Shown: positions 17,738-26,118 of the stretch, in pieces
Position numbering within the stretch: the stretch's first letter is position 1
How the letters are laid out: every line of letters starts with the position of its first letter
Source of the DNA: Kiloniellaceae bacterium
GTDB taxonomy: Bacteria > Pseudomonadota > Alphaproteobacteria > Kiloniellales > J153
Length of the DNA stretch: 64,000 nucleotides
Reading direction: 5' to 3'
Assembly: GCA_021776175.1 (NCBI GenBank)
Contig: JAJFGJ010000002.1
Coordinates: 124,001 to 188,000, forward strand
Translations under genes and position numbers: made by a program
The notes under the pieces: model-generated
What the model was told of the DNA's origin: nothing
Databases searched by the model: none
What the model saw: only the letters and a program-made list of their open reading frames with translations

Positions 17738-19054
17738 CTACCTGATGCAGGATCCGACTAATGCCGATTCGCCACGGCGCGCCCGGTCCGACGCCGCTAG
17801 GATATGGTAGAATTCGACAACACGGTTCCTCACCCCTACCCGGTCGGTCAGCTCGCGGGCGCGAGCCAGATTGTTTCGCGCTGCCGTGTCTACTAGTGCA
17901 TCGTCACTCATGGCCCGCATCAGAGCCTCCGCGATTTCTTCCGGATACAGGTTACGCGCGAACAGTACGTTGCGCTCGTTCTCGACGATCGGCGTAATCG
18001 TGGCGAGGGGTGATACGATGGGGAAGGCGCCGGTCGCCATCGCCTCCAACATGGCGTTCGGTATCCCATCAGTCAGCGAAGGTGCCAGCATGATTCGCGC
18101 CTCAGCCATCATTCGCAGGACCGGCTCACGATCAAGGCGCTGATGGATGCGGCAGCTTCGCTTTACGTCCTCACGCAGCATCTTGTTGAACCAGATACGG
18201 ACCTCGTCCTGAACCAACCACAGGCACTCAATGCGGGCCGGCTGGATGCGATCCCAGATTGTATTCAGCGCTTCAAAGACTGGCAGCGCCTTGGACGACA
18301 TCGTCTCATAGGTTTTCGGCCAGACGATGATCCGCTCGCGGCGTGAAGGTGGAGCGGCCGATAGAGCGGCCAGGGCATCCACGTCTAGCCCTCCGGCCCC
18401 CGATACCACGCCGACGCCGGGGTTTTCGATTTTAGAACTGTCGAGGCCATGCTCCAAAGCGAATGCGTAATTGCGTTCGTTGTCGCAGATATAATGATCG
18501 CAAGCGCGGAACACCTCCTTGATTAGTGCGAGACGTTCGGGCAGGTGCTGAAAGAGATCGAGGTCCGGCCCGCCGCGTGCCTGAGCGACCCATCGCACCT
18601 CACTAAGGAACCCATAGGCACGCGCCGTACGGAGAAAGAGATACGCGGCGGGATCGAAGCCCAATGTGTGCACGATATCGGGCCGCCATGTCCGCAAGAC
18701 GTTGGCCAGCGCTTCTTCGAGACTTGCCGGCCATTGCCGTCCCAAGCGATCGGCCATCTGAGCGGCCAACCGCCGGGAGGGACCGGGCATCCGCGCGGCA
18801 ATATTACGAAAGGCACGGCTTGCCTTTGATCCCGGTGTCGGCCGGGGGTCATATGCTTGGATGCGCGGTCCAATGGCATTTCCTGGGCGGGGGTCAATGT
18901 CGGTAAGATAGATAGGGCAGGCAAGGGCTACTGGCGGGGCGAGCGATGGCAGGGCAAAAAGCCGAACATCAAAGCCCGCCCCATCCAGCAACTCAATCCA
19001 CGACGCCGTATGTGACGAATCGGCGTATCCTATGAAAAGTATTTTTGGGTTCAC
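17738..19054 (-). CDS. Glycosyltransferase family 4-like protein (paralogue B)
   Basis: The 438-residue protein has a GTG start and begins KILFIGYADSSHTASWIELLDG, the same opening as the protein at 13558-14760. The two also share QARGGPDLDL, HYICDNERNYAFALEHG, ARIMLAPSLTDGIPNAMLEAMATG and NERNVLFARNLYPEEIAEAL. The two paralogues flank the GT2-GT4 fusion, which points to duplication of a glycosyltransferase gene around it. Its role is probably sugar transfer in the same polysaccharide. Donor and linkage cannot be deduced. Confidence 0.8.
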   Translation of the reverse strand: MNPKILFIGYADSSHTASWIELLDGAGFDVRLFALPSLAPPVALACPIYLTDIDPRPGNAIGPRIQAYDPRPTPGSKASRAFRNIAARMPGPSRRLAAQMADRLGRQWPASLEEALANVLRTWRPDIVHTLGFDPAAYLFLRTARAYGFLSEVRWVAQARGGPDLDLFQHLPERLALIKEVFRACDHYICDNERNYAFALEHGLDSSKIENPGVGVVSGAGGLDVDALAALSAAPPSRRERIIVWPKTYETMSSKALPVFEALNTIWDRIQPARIECLWLVQDEVRIWFNKMLREDVKRSCRIHQRLDREPVLRMMAEARIMLAPSLTDGIPNAMLEAMATGAFPIVSPLATITPIVENERNVLFARNLYPEEIAEALMRAMSDDALVDTAARNNLARARELTDRVGVRNRVVEFYHILAASDRARRGESALVGSCIR

Positions 19055-19074
19055 GGAAAATACATCGTCAGAGA

Positions 19075-19323
19075 TCAGTGTGCGGAACGTTTTTCGACGA
19101 CGTCCCTGAGACTGGCGATATCGCGCTCTATACTGTTCATTTTCTGATCGAGTTCTATCAATCTGTTCATGATCGCCACGTCATTCGCAGACAGATGGAG
19201 CCCGTTTTCGTTGAGCCGTTTGTCGATGTGATCCTTTAGAATATAGGTGCCTGTTACATGGCGGATAAACCTGACCAGGGCGCAGCTCATATCATGCAAC
19301 CAGCCTCTGACGGTGGTACTCAT
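19075..19323 (-). CDS. Small hypothetical protein with predicted coiled coil
   Basis: The ATG at 19323 overlaps the methyltransferase stop (ATGA), so a translated, coupled gene is likely although the product is only 82 residues. The N-terminal half (RGWLHDMSCALVRFIRHVTG) is amphipathic. The C-terminal half (ANDVAIMNRLIELDQKMNSI, then ERDIASLRDVVEKR) has a heptad pattern typical of a short coiled coil. The family is not recognised. Position suggests a small accessory or scaffold protein for neighbouring polysaccharide enzymes; this is inference only. Confidence 0.55.
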   Translation of the reverse strand: MSTTVRGWLHDMSCALVRFIRHVTGTYILKDHIDKRLNENGLHLSANDVAIMNRLIELDQKMNSIERDIASLRDVVEKRSAH

Positions 19324-20354
19324 TCCTTTCGCCATTTCTCTTGCCCCGCAGTATTTGCTCCCTGATCACCCGGCGCGACTCTTGCTTCCACGAGAACGGT
19401 ATGACTATCGACGCCCCAAAGACAGTCGATTCCCCTGGCCTGCCATTGCTTGCGGATCAGCTTCGCCATCTCAGCCGGGTCGCCGGCAGCTTCAACGAAG
19501 GGCGCCAGGAAACCCATAAACCAAGGTCGGGCCGCGAGTGCCGCATCGATGTAAGAGTCCCAAAGATATTTCTCCAATGGCTGGCGGGTCACCGATATGA
19601 CCTCCAGGCCGCAACGTTCCATGAGCGCCCGCAATGCACCTTCGTTCCAGCGGGTGACGTGATGTGGCGGCAATTCCGTCAACGCGTCGGGGAAGTTTCC
19701 CACCAAACTGTCGGAGTCCGGAACGCTCACGACCACCGCGCTCAACGGCTTCCCAACTCGCGCCAGCTGCAGCAGGCACGCCTCGGGGTCGATAGCGTGC
19801 TCAAGCACCTGCAAGGCCGAGACAAAATCCACGCTGCTGTCGGCAAGGGTCGACAGATCGCGTCCTACAAAGCGGTGGCCATCAGCTTCCAGCGCTGTCG
19901 AGATATTCTTGTTGAGGTCTTGGCCGAAAGTATCGATATCGGGAAAGCGAGCCTTGATATGGCCCAGGAAACCACCGGTCCCACATCCGATATCGAGCAC
20001 CGAGCGGGGCCGGCGCCGGCCGACGACACGCAGAGATTCTTGAAAATCCCATCGGTCGTCCAAGTAGTAGTCAACCGCACTCACGAAACGATAGAAGTCT
20101 TCGTCACCGGGAACCACCGGCAGGAACATGCCTAGGCCGCAGCACTCGCATTCATGCAGTTTGCACGGCCCCTGGCTCCGGTAGCGAGTCACCAGCTCCT
20201 CGGGGGGCATTGTCCCGACGACCTCACCCCATCGGCGCACCACTTCGCCCAGGTCGACAATCTGATCGCACGGCGCCAAGCGGCCCTCGGCGCAAGCCGG
20301 GCAAGGCGCCGACACTGTCGGGTCCGAGTGTGTCATGCCGGCAGTATCATCCAT
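19320..20354 (-). CDS. Class I SAM-dependent methyltransferase with N-terminal zinc-ribbon-like region
   Basis: The 344-residue protein opens with a Cys-rich region (CPAC, then CKLHECECCGLG), like sugar C-methyltransferases and other EPS-associated methyltransferases. It then has SAM motif I in SVLDIGCGTGGFLGHI and the post-motif SALQVLEHAIDPEACL. It probably methylates a sugar or a nucleotide-sugar of the polysaccharide. The N-terminal Cys cluster may bind zinc. Its start overlaps the asparagine synthase stop by 8 bases and its stop overlaps the next small gene, so it is firmly within the operon. Confidence 0.82.
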   Translation of the reverse strand: MDDTAGMTHSDPTVSAPCPACAEGRLAPCDQIVDLGEVVRRWGEVVGTMPPEELVTRYRSQGPCKLHECECCGLGMFLPVVPGDEDFYRFVSAVDYYLDDRWDFQESLRVVGRRRPRSVLDIGCGTGGFLGHIKARFPDIDTFGQDLNKNISTALEADGHRFVGRDLSTLADSSVDFVSALQVLEHAIDPEACLLQLARVGKPLSAVVVSVPDSDSLVGNFPDALTELPPHHVTRWNEGALRALMERCGLEVISVTRQPLEKYLWDSYIDAALAARPWFMGFLAPFVEAAGDPAEMAKLIRKQWQARGIDCLWGVDSHTVLVEARVAPGDQGANTAGQEKWRKE

Positions 20355-22245
20355 CGAGGACCTGTTCCTTCCACAAGGTTATCACGAGCAAGAGCCACAG
20401 GCTCGACGCCGGCGTCCGGCCGGTTTCGAAACCTTCTCGGACGTTGCCGACGAATTTCGGGTCAAGGAGGCCCGCGCGCTCGACCCTCGCCTCGCCCAGC
20501 GTCTCCGCCGCCAATTCCCGCAAGGGACCGCGTAGCCAGTCGGCCACCGGCATGTTGAACCCACGCTTCGGCCGGGTGGCGAAATCGGTTGGCAAATAGC
20601 GCTGCCCGACATCGAGAAGAACCTTCTTGATCCCCGCGGCGGCATAGCTTCCCGTCGGGGCCGCCCGATCCGCTGCACCGGTCTTGTGACGCTCGGGCAG
20701 AGACATGGCGACATCGGCGACGACAGGATCCAGAAAGGGCACCCGCACCTCGATGCCGCAGCTCATCGAAGTGGCGTCGATGTCGCGCAGCAACTGGTTG
20801 CTGGTGTAGCCAGCCAGGCAAAGCGCCGAGCAACGGTTCAGCACGCCGTCCTGGCGCACCGTGTTGCGTGAGTCGATGTCGAGATAGCTATCGCGCCACC
20901 CCCCCGCATCGGCGCGCAGATACGGTGCCATGCCCCGAGCAGCGCCACCGAGGCCGAAAACCTGATGCTGGCGGCTGAAATAGCCCGCAACGTCGGAAAA
21001 CGCCCATTTAGTCGCTAGACTGTCATCCTCCGGTGGCCAAGGCAGGAACCGCCGGCCCAGCCAGGCTAGCGCGCTACCCGTGGGCGGCTCATAGGCCGAG
21101 GCAGCTTGGAACCAGGGATAGCCGGCGAATAGTTCATCGCCGCCAGTGCCGGACAACGCCACCTTGTAATCCTGCGCCACCGCGCGGGAGACGAAGTAGG
21201 AGTTGACGCCGTCGATACTCGGCTGGTCGAGGGTGCCCCCAAGCCGCCCCATCAGCTCGGTTACGTCCCGATCGCGGATCAGCACTTCATGATGGTCCGT
21301 CTCCAGGTGCCGGGCGACGACGGCGGCGTCCGCCGTTTCGTCGAGCTGCGAGCGCAGACCGTCAAATCCCACCGAATAGGTGCAAACGCGGGAATTATGG
21401 TGCTTGGCCATGATGGCCGTTGTCAGGGCGGAATCGATCCCACCGCTAAGAAAACAGCAAATCGGCACGTCGGCAACGAGCTGCCGTCGCACCGAATCGC
21501 TGAGTGCGTCTTCCACCGCGGCCGCCGCCTCGGCGTTGGTGGCATCGGCGAGGTCGGGCACGCGACCGGCGCCGAATTGCCAGTACACGGTCTCCCGCCA
21601 GCGCCCACCTTGGTAAACAGCAATCCGCCCGGGCGGCAGAGCGCGCACACCACGCAACAATGTCCTCGGCTGGTAGACCGCGCCGACCGTCAGCAGATCG
21701 CGCAGGGCAACCGGATCGATCTCGCGCGCGACCTTGCCACTCGCCAGCATAGCCTTGAGTTCCGAGGCGAACACGATGCCGCCGTCCGCGGTTTCCGCGT
21801 ACAGAAGCGGTTTGATGCCGAACGGATCGCGCGCCAGGATCAGCGCCTCGCGGCCAGGACCGCCGCGCTTGTCGTAGATGGCGAAAGCGAACATGCCCCG
21901 GAGGTGGCGAACAAAACCCTCGCCGTGCTCAACGTAGAGGCGCAACACAACCTCGGTGTCGGAATGGGATCGGAAGCTGTGCCCACAGGCAATCAACCGT
22001 TCACGCTGCTCCTGGAAGTTGTAGATTTCGCCGTTGTAAACGATGACCACTTGGCCCGTCTCGTCGGCCATGGGCTGCGTCGCGGCGTCGCTGAGGTCGA
22101 TGATGCTGAGCCGAGTGTGATACAGGGCGGCGGCGTGGTCGACGTAGCGCCCCGACCCGTCGGGCCCTCGATGGCGCAGCGCCCCATCCAGAGCCGGCGC
22201 GGCGCCAGGGTCCCTGATACCGAAATAACCGCCTATGCCGCACAT
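20347..22245 (-). CDS. asnB: Asparagine synthase (glutamine-hydrolysing)
   Basis: The ATG at 22245 places Cys2 (MCGIGGYFG), the glutaminase nucleophile, directly after the initiator; an in-frame extension upstream is rejected for that reason. The N-terminal Ntn domain has LRHRGPDGSG, YNGEIYNF and SHSDTEVVL. The C-terminal synthetase domain has the PP-loop CFLSGGIDSALTTAIM and GGDELFAGYPWF. The 632-residue length is normal. In polysaccharide loci such AsnB paralogues often amidate uronic acids or other carboxylated sugars rather than aspartate, so its product here may be a sugar amide (inference). Confidence 0.9.
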   Translation of the reverse strand: MCGIGGYFGIRDPGAAPALDGALRHRGPDGSGRYVDHAAALYHTRLSIIDLSDAATQPMADETGQVVIVYNGEIYNFQEQRERLIACGHSFRSHSDTEVVLRLYVEHGEGFVRHLRGMFAFAIYDKRGGPGREALILARDPFGIKPLLYAETADGGIVFASELKAMLASGKVAREIDPVALRDLLTVGAVYQPRTLLRGVRALPPGRIAVYQGGRWRETVYWQFGAGRVPDLADATNAEAAAAVEDALSDSVRRQLVADVPICCFLSGGIDSALTTAIMAKHHNSRVCTYSVGFDGLRSQLDETADAAVVARHLETDHHEVLIRDRDVTELMGRLGGTLDQPSIDGVNSYFVSRAVAQDYKVALSGTGGDELFAGYPWFQAASAYEPPTGSALAWLGRRFLPWPPEDDSLATKWAFSDVAGYFSRQHQVFGLGGAARGMAPYLRADAGGWRDSYLDIDSRNTVRQDGVLNRCSALCLAGYTSNQLLRDIDATSMSCGIEVRVPFLDPVVADVAMSLPERHKTGAADRAAPTGSYAAAGIKKVLLDVGQRYLPTDFATRPKRGFNMPVADWLRGPLRELAAETLGEARVERAGLLDPKFVGNVREGFETGRTPASSLWLLLVITLWKEQVLDG

Positions 22246-22398
22246 TCGCGGTTTATCCCTCGTACATCTCAATAATAACTCGTGCGAGACGCTGACACAG
22301 CGCACCAGCGATAGCGGTGCGGGCCAATTGGACAGTCGGCTCTACATGCCGACTACCTATGTGATGGTAAAACACGCCATGATGGAAGACTGTCTCGA

Positions 22399-22690
22399 TT
22401 GTCGGCCTTGCCGCAAACCGCCTCTGAGCGCGACCGCATCCAGGACTGCGACGGCCCACGCGGCGTGCTGCACGCGGTCCACCCGGTTTTTCCTTGGCTG
22501 CATAACGTTAACATAGATGGCGGTCTTGCCGGATCGCGATTGCATCGCGCCGGTGAGCGGATCAGAAAATTGACGTTGGAAACCACCGAGCGCTCTGATG
22601 CCACAGCTAACTTGCCGACGTTGGTTCGGGACTGGATCATTGAGACGACATTCGACTGAATCAAAAGCAAGCTCGACTGCCAAAAAACTT
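22399..22690 (+). pseudogene. IS5-family transposase C-terminal remnant
   Basis: The plus strand reads RDRIQDCDGPRGVL, VFPWLHNVNIDGGLAGSRL, then RKLTLETTERSD and RDWIIETTFD. This mirrors the catalytic end of IS5-type transposases: the second Asp in DGG, then the segment before the catalytic Glu in WVVERTF. The N-terminal half and the remaining C-terminus are missing or shifted. It sits in the 588-base gap between asnB and the AT-rich sulfotransferase, so it marks a likely insertion or rearrangement point. The rest of the gap shows no gene. Confidence 0.65.
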
Positions 22691-22832
22691 GGGGGCCGTG
22701 ATGGACAACGCCGTGGCTGGCGCCATCTCCTAACGTCCAGGTTATCATACACAAATGGGCAAAATTTACGATCTAACAACATCACCTAAATCGAATTCTG
22801 AATAGGGCTAGATTATAAAAACCGATGCAAAA

Positions 22833-23723
22833 TCAGCTAATATTATAACCCCACTCTTCAGCAACAAGTCGATTATTTTCAATAATCTTACTGCAATCGT
22901 TGTCACTCAAATATTTTTTCCATCTTCCTACGGCGCTTCCAGATATAGAAAAATTTCCCGCCAAATAATCCTCATATGACATAGACACAGTAGACGCATT
23001 GGATATTCGCCTAGTGAATGGTTCAAGCATTTCCGAAGAAAACGGAATCGATAAGAACGAGCACAAGTCTCTAACTCTTTCCAATGGGTTTTTTAGCAAA
23101 TCTTCATATTTCATAATATAACAGCTATTGGGGAACAAACTTGCGGTCACGTCTAGCTCTGAATAAACCATCCCCCAATAAGAATGCGGTGAATTCGATA
23201 ATTCTAGCAAATCTGGACTATTGACTGCATCTCTATAAAAGTTTTCAGGTAAATAGGAAATCATGTTCGGCGATGCCTGCATCGAGGCAAACGTGTCCCT
23301 AGGATCACGAACAAGAATAATAAATTTGAGGCCCGTAAATATTTTTTTCAAATATTTCGACGTACGAGCCATATTTAACCCAGGGGATTTAGCCCCCCAG
23401 AACCGATGGCGCGCTTGTCTGTTCTTTCTAAAAGAAACTCCATAAGAATTTTCTACAAACATCCGCACTGCGCCATCCCAGATAGCTTGCTCTTCCGTTT
23501 CAACGTCAATTTCTCTATGCCAAACCCCACAAGCATGCCACCTTTCTCGGTAGAAGTATGGTAAAATCCAATTTTCTTCAAACATAAATATTTCACCCGT
23601 ATTCAGCACCTCTTTCAGTAATGTAGTGCCTGACCTCTGGCATCCAAGAATCACGGCTTCAAAATTGTTAGCCGTTGTGTTTTCAAAATATTTTGTCAGT
23701 CGCCTTAAGGCCATCACCTTCAT
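22833..23723 (-). CDS. Sulfotransferase family protein
   Basis: The 296-residue protein has the PAPS 5'-phosphosulfate loop as ILGCQRSGTTLLKEVLN and the 3'-phosphate-binding segment as IILVRDPRDTFASMQ, with a terminal helical region typical of bacterial carbohydrate sulfotransferases. It should move sulfate from PAPS to a hydroxyl or amine of the glycan, giving a sulfated surface polysaccharide. An AAGGAA Shine-Dalgarno precedes the ATG. The gene is markedly AT-richer than most of the locus, which points to separate acquisition. Confidence 0.85.
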   Translation of the reverse strand: MKVMALRRLTKYFENTTANNFEAVILGCQRSGTTLLKEVLNTGEIFMFEENWILPYFYRERWHACGVWHREIDVETEEQAIWDGAVRMFVENSYGVSFRKNRQARHRFWGAKSPGLNMARTSKYLKKIFTGLKFIILVRDPRDTFASMQASPNMISYLPENFYRDAVNSPDLLELSNSPHSYWGMVYSELDVTASLFPNSCYIMKYEDLLKNPLERVRDLCSFLSIPFSSEMLEPFTRRISNASTVSMSYEDYLAGNFSISGSAVGRWKKYLSDNDCSKIIENNRLVAEEWGYNIS

Positions 23724-24037
23724 TCCTTAGTGCCCGTTCGCAAGGTTCTTGTGTAGCGAAGGCCGTCGATGTGCGCGAGGTTTTTGAACGCGCTTTGTTG
23801 ACGCAATCTCGACTGGCTGCCTGTGGCGCACCGAGAACTTCGAATGCCTCTCCTGCGCCGCCATCGCCTTCCTTTGGCTCGCTCCCACCGGCTTCTTGCT
23901 ACGCAGACTGCACAAGGATCCATCCTTGAGCGTAAATTTTCCCAACGAAATTTCAAAATTATAAATTAATTCGAAGATTGCAGATCTGAAGCTCCCTTTA
24001 TTCGTCCATGTTTTACATGCATCAAGGCGCAGCAATT
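23724..24037. other. Gene-free gap between wzt and the sulfotransferase
   Basis: About 314 bases without a supportable gene. A GC-richer patch (roughly 23740-23930) is embedded between the AT-rich sulfotransferase gene and the AT-rich 3' half of wzt. It may be the relic of an inserted element, but no family could be recognised in any frame. Confidence 0.4.
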
Positions 24038-25276
24038 TCAAATATTGAGTGTCTTGGCTCTATCGAATGAGCCTTTCAAATTAACAAGGCCTGAGAACCG
24101 GCTCGTTGTCTCAGCCTCAACAAATATGGCATCCGCGAGAATGTGCACCATCCAGAAATTTGTCGTGTCACCCTCAGAAATAGCAAAGTTGAATATGTAC
24201 GTTCCATTATTTAGTTTCGCGGGAAGAATAAAATCAAATTGAACAGTCTCACCTGCATTCAAAGAAATTGGGATGCCACTGTCCTGCGTCGAGAAACTGT
24301 ATATCCGTACACCTAGTTCTGTTCGAATGTTATAGCCAATTGAAGCTTTTTGAATTGCTTCCAAACACCTCACGATCACGCGAATGGTGTATGTCTTCCC
24401 GTCATAAAGCCGTCTCGCAGACTTTCCGTCTCCGTTAAATATTTCGGCAGATGTTATATGCGCTTTTGCTGAAGAATTATCTGCGGTCTCCGCTCCAATA
24501 ACACGGAGTGGAGGCCGGGCTTTGTTTAATAATGCTACTTCTTCTGCGATATTCTGCTCATAAATGTATCCCACCTCGCGCGGGTTTCCGATGGCTGTTA
24601 CCCTTCCGCCTTCCAGCAGGACCGCCCGGTCGCACATTTCGTAGATCTGCTGCAGGCTGTGGGTGACCAGCAGGACGGTGGCGCCGCTCTCGGCGATTTC
24701 GCGCATCCGGCTGAAGCTCTTGGCCGCGAACATCATGTCGCCGGTCGACAGGGCCTCGTCGACGATCAGGATATCGGGGTCGACGCTGGCGGCGATGCTG
24801 AAGGCGAGGCGCGCGAGCATCCCGCTGGAGTACGTCTTGCACGGGGCGTCGATGAACTCCTTGAGGCCGCTGAAGGCGATGATGGCATCGGTCTTACTCT
24901 CTATTTCCTCGTGCGTCATGCCCAGACACAGGCCACCTAGCAGGATGTTCTCGCGGCCCGCCAGGTCCATGTTAAAGCCCGTGCCCAGGACCATGATCGC
25001 GGAGACGCGGCCCTGGACCTCGACCGTACCGCAAGTCTTGTCCAGCGTATCGGCGATGATCCTGAGAAGAGTGGTCTTGCCGGCGCCATTGCGCCCGATG
25101 ATACCAACGACTTCACCCCGGTACACGTCGAACGAGACGTCCTTGAGCGCCCAATGCTCCACGTGCCGGGACCGGCGCGTCACCAGCTCGCGCAGGATAT
25201 CCGACGGCCGGTTATAGACCCGGTACATCTTGCCCAGGTCGCGCACCCGTATTGCTATATCCCTGCCGTCACTCAT
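24038..25276 (-). CDS. wzt: Polysaccharide ABC exporter ATP-binding protein with C-terminal glycan-binding domain (Wzt)
   Basis: The ATG at 25276 overlaps the permease stop (ATGA), which rejects a longer frame. Residues 1-250 form the ATPase: Walker A GRNGAGKTTLLRII, signature YSSGMLARLAF, Walker B ILIVDEALS, and His switch VTHS. Residues 270-412 form a beta-rich Wzt C-terminal domain (SAEIFNGDGKSARRL, then GYNIRTELGVRIYSFSTQDS) that in the E. coli O8/O9a systems recognises the finished O-antigen end. Base composition changes sharply between the GC-rich ATPase part and the AT-rich C-terminal part, suggesting a recombinant gene. Confidence 0.93.
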   Translation of the reverse strand: MSDGRDIAIRVRDLGKMYRVYNRPSDILRELVTRRSRHVEHWALKDVSFDVYRGEVVGIIGRNGAGKTTLLRIIADTLDKTCGTVEVQGRVSAIMVLGTGFNMDLAGRENILLGGLCLGMTHEEIESKTDAIIAFSGLKEFIDAPCKTYSSGMLARLAFSIAASVDPDILIVDEALSTGDMMFAAKSFSRMREIAESGATVLLVTHSLQQIYEMCDRAVLLEGGRVTAIGNPREVGYIYEQNIAEEVALLNKARPPLRVIGAETADNSSAKAHITSAEIFNGDGKSARRLYDGKTYTIRVIVRCLEAIQKASIGYNIRTELGVRIYSFSTQDSGIPISLNAGETVQFDFILPAKLNNGTYIFNFAISEGDTTNFWMVHILADAIFVEAETTSRFSGLVNLKGSFDRAKTLNI

Positions 25277-26085
25277 AGATAACTCCCGAAATGCGGCTTG
25301 AGGCGGCTGAAGACGAGCGCGCCCAGGACGACCGAAAGTAGGGAAAGCACTAAGGCGGCACCCCAGACCGGCGGCGACTGGATCGCCCCGTGGTAGGCCA
25401 AATCGTGGAAGATCATCACGAAATATGTGACCGGATTGAGGTATAGGACGACTCGGAAATTCTCTGGCACCCAATTGATGAAATAGAAGATGGGCGCCAG
25501 ATATAGGCCCAGCAGCGTGTAGAGCTGGACGATGTCCTTAAGGTCACGGAAGAATATCGCGATCGCGGAAATCATAAAGGCCACGCCGATCAGGAAGACA
25601 TAGAGGATGGCGACTGCCGCCGGCAACATCAGGTAACTCGCGGGAAGCGTCCCGAAACGTATCAACACATAGGCAGTAAGCCCGGCGAAGCCGATAATCA
25701 TGGTCGGCAGGGTAGCCATAACCATCTTCACCGGCAGAATTTCCAGTGGGAAGACCACCTGCTTGACCAAAGCAGCATTGCCAGAGATGGAGGCCGACGA
25801 ACGCGATATCACCTCCGCCACCACCAGCCAAGGTATCAATCCGCTGACCATATAGACGGCATGGTCAGCCGGGAAATCCACCCCTACACTCGACGCCTTG
25901 GCCTGAAAGACGGCGCCGAAGATGAATAGAAACACTCCGACCGTCGCCGCAGGGTGTACGAAGCCCCAAACCTTGCCGAGGATCTGCCCCGAATAGCGGT
26001 CGGACAGGTCGCGCTTGGCCATCTCCATGAGGAGGCGCCGGTTCTTCGCGAGAGTTCTCAAGATAAGCCAGAGGGCGTTCAGCAC
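25273..26085 (-). CDS. wzm: Polysaccharide ABC exporter permease (Wzm)
   Basis: The 270-residue ABC-2 permease has about six membrane segments: WGFVHPAATVGVFLFIFGAV, VSGLIPWLVVAEVIS, MVMATLPTMIIGFAGLTAYV, LMLPAAVAILYVFLIGVAFM, LLGLYLAPIFYFINWVPE and a final hydrophobic helix. The juxtamembrane KRDLSDRYSGQILG is typical of Wzm/KpsM/TagG exporters. With Wzt it should export a completed, lipid-linked polysaccharide across the inner membrane. ATGA overlap with wzt and 33-base spacing from the upstream glycosyltransferase support one operon. Confidence 0.93.
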   Translation of the reverse strand: MLNALWLILRTLAKNRRLLMEMAKRDLSDRYSGQILGKVWGFVHPAATVGVFLFIFGAVFQAKASSVGVDFPADHAVYMVSGLIPWLVVAEVISRSSASISGNAALVKQVVFPLEILPVKMVMATLPTMIIGFAGLTAYVLIRFGTLPASYLMLPAAVAILYVFLIGVAFMISAIAIFFRDLKDIVQLYTLLGLYLAPIFYFINWVPENFRVVLYLNPVTYFVMIFHDLAYHGAIQSPPVWGAALVLSLLSVVLGALVFSRLKPHFGSYL

Positions 26086-26118
26086 GTCGCAATCATCCGC
26101 AGTGGTGTCGGGCCGATA

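Noticed and set aside
21289-22275. Plus-strand frame opposite asnB
   Set aside because: Antisense shadow of a fully conserved asparagine synthase; no recognisable domain.
25277-25474. 66-residue N-terminal extension of wzt
   Set aside because: It overlaps the permease gene; the ATG at 25276 gives the standard ATGA coupling and the normal Wzt start.
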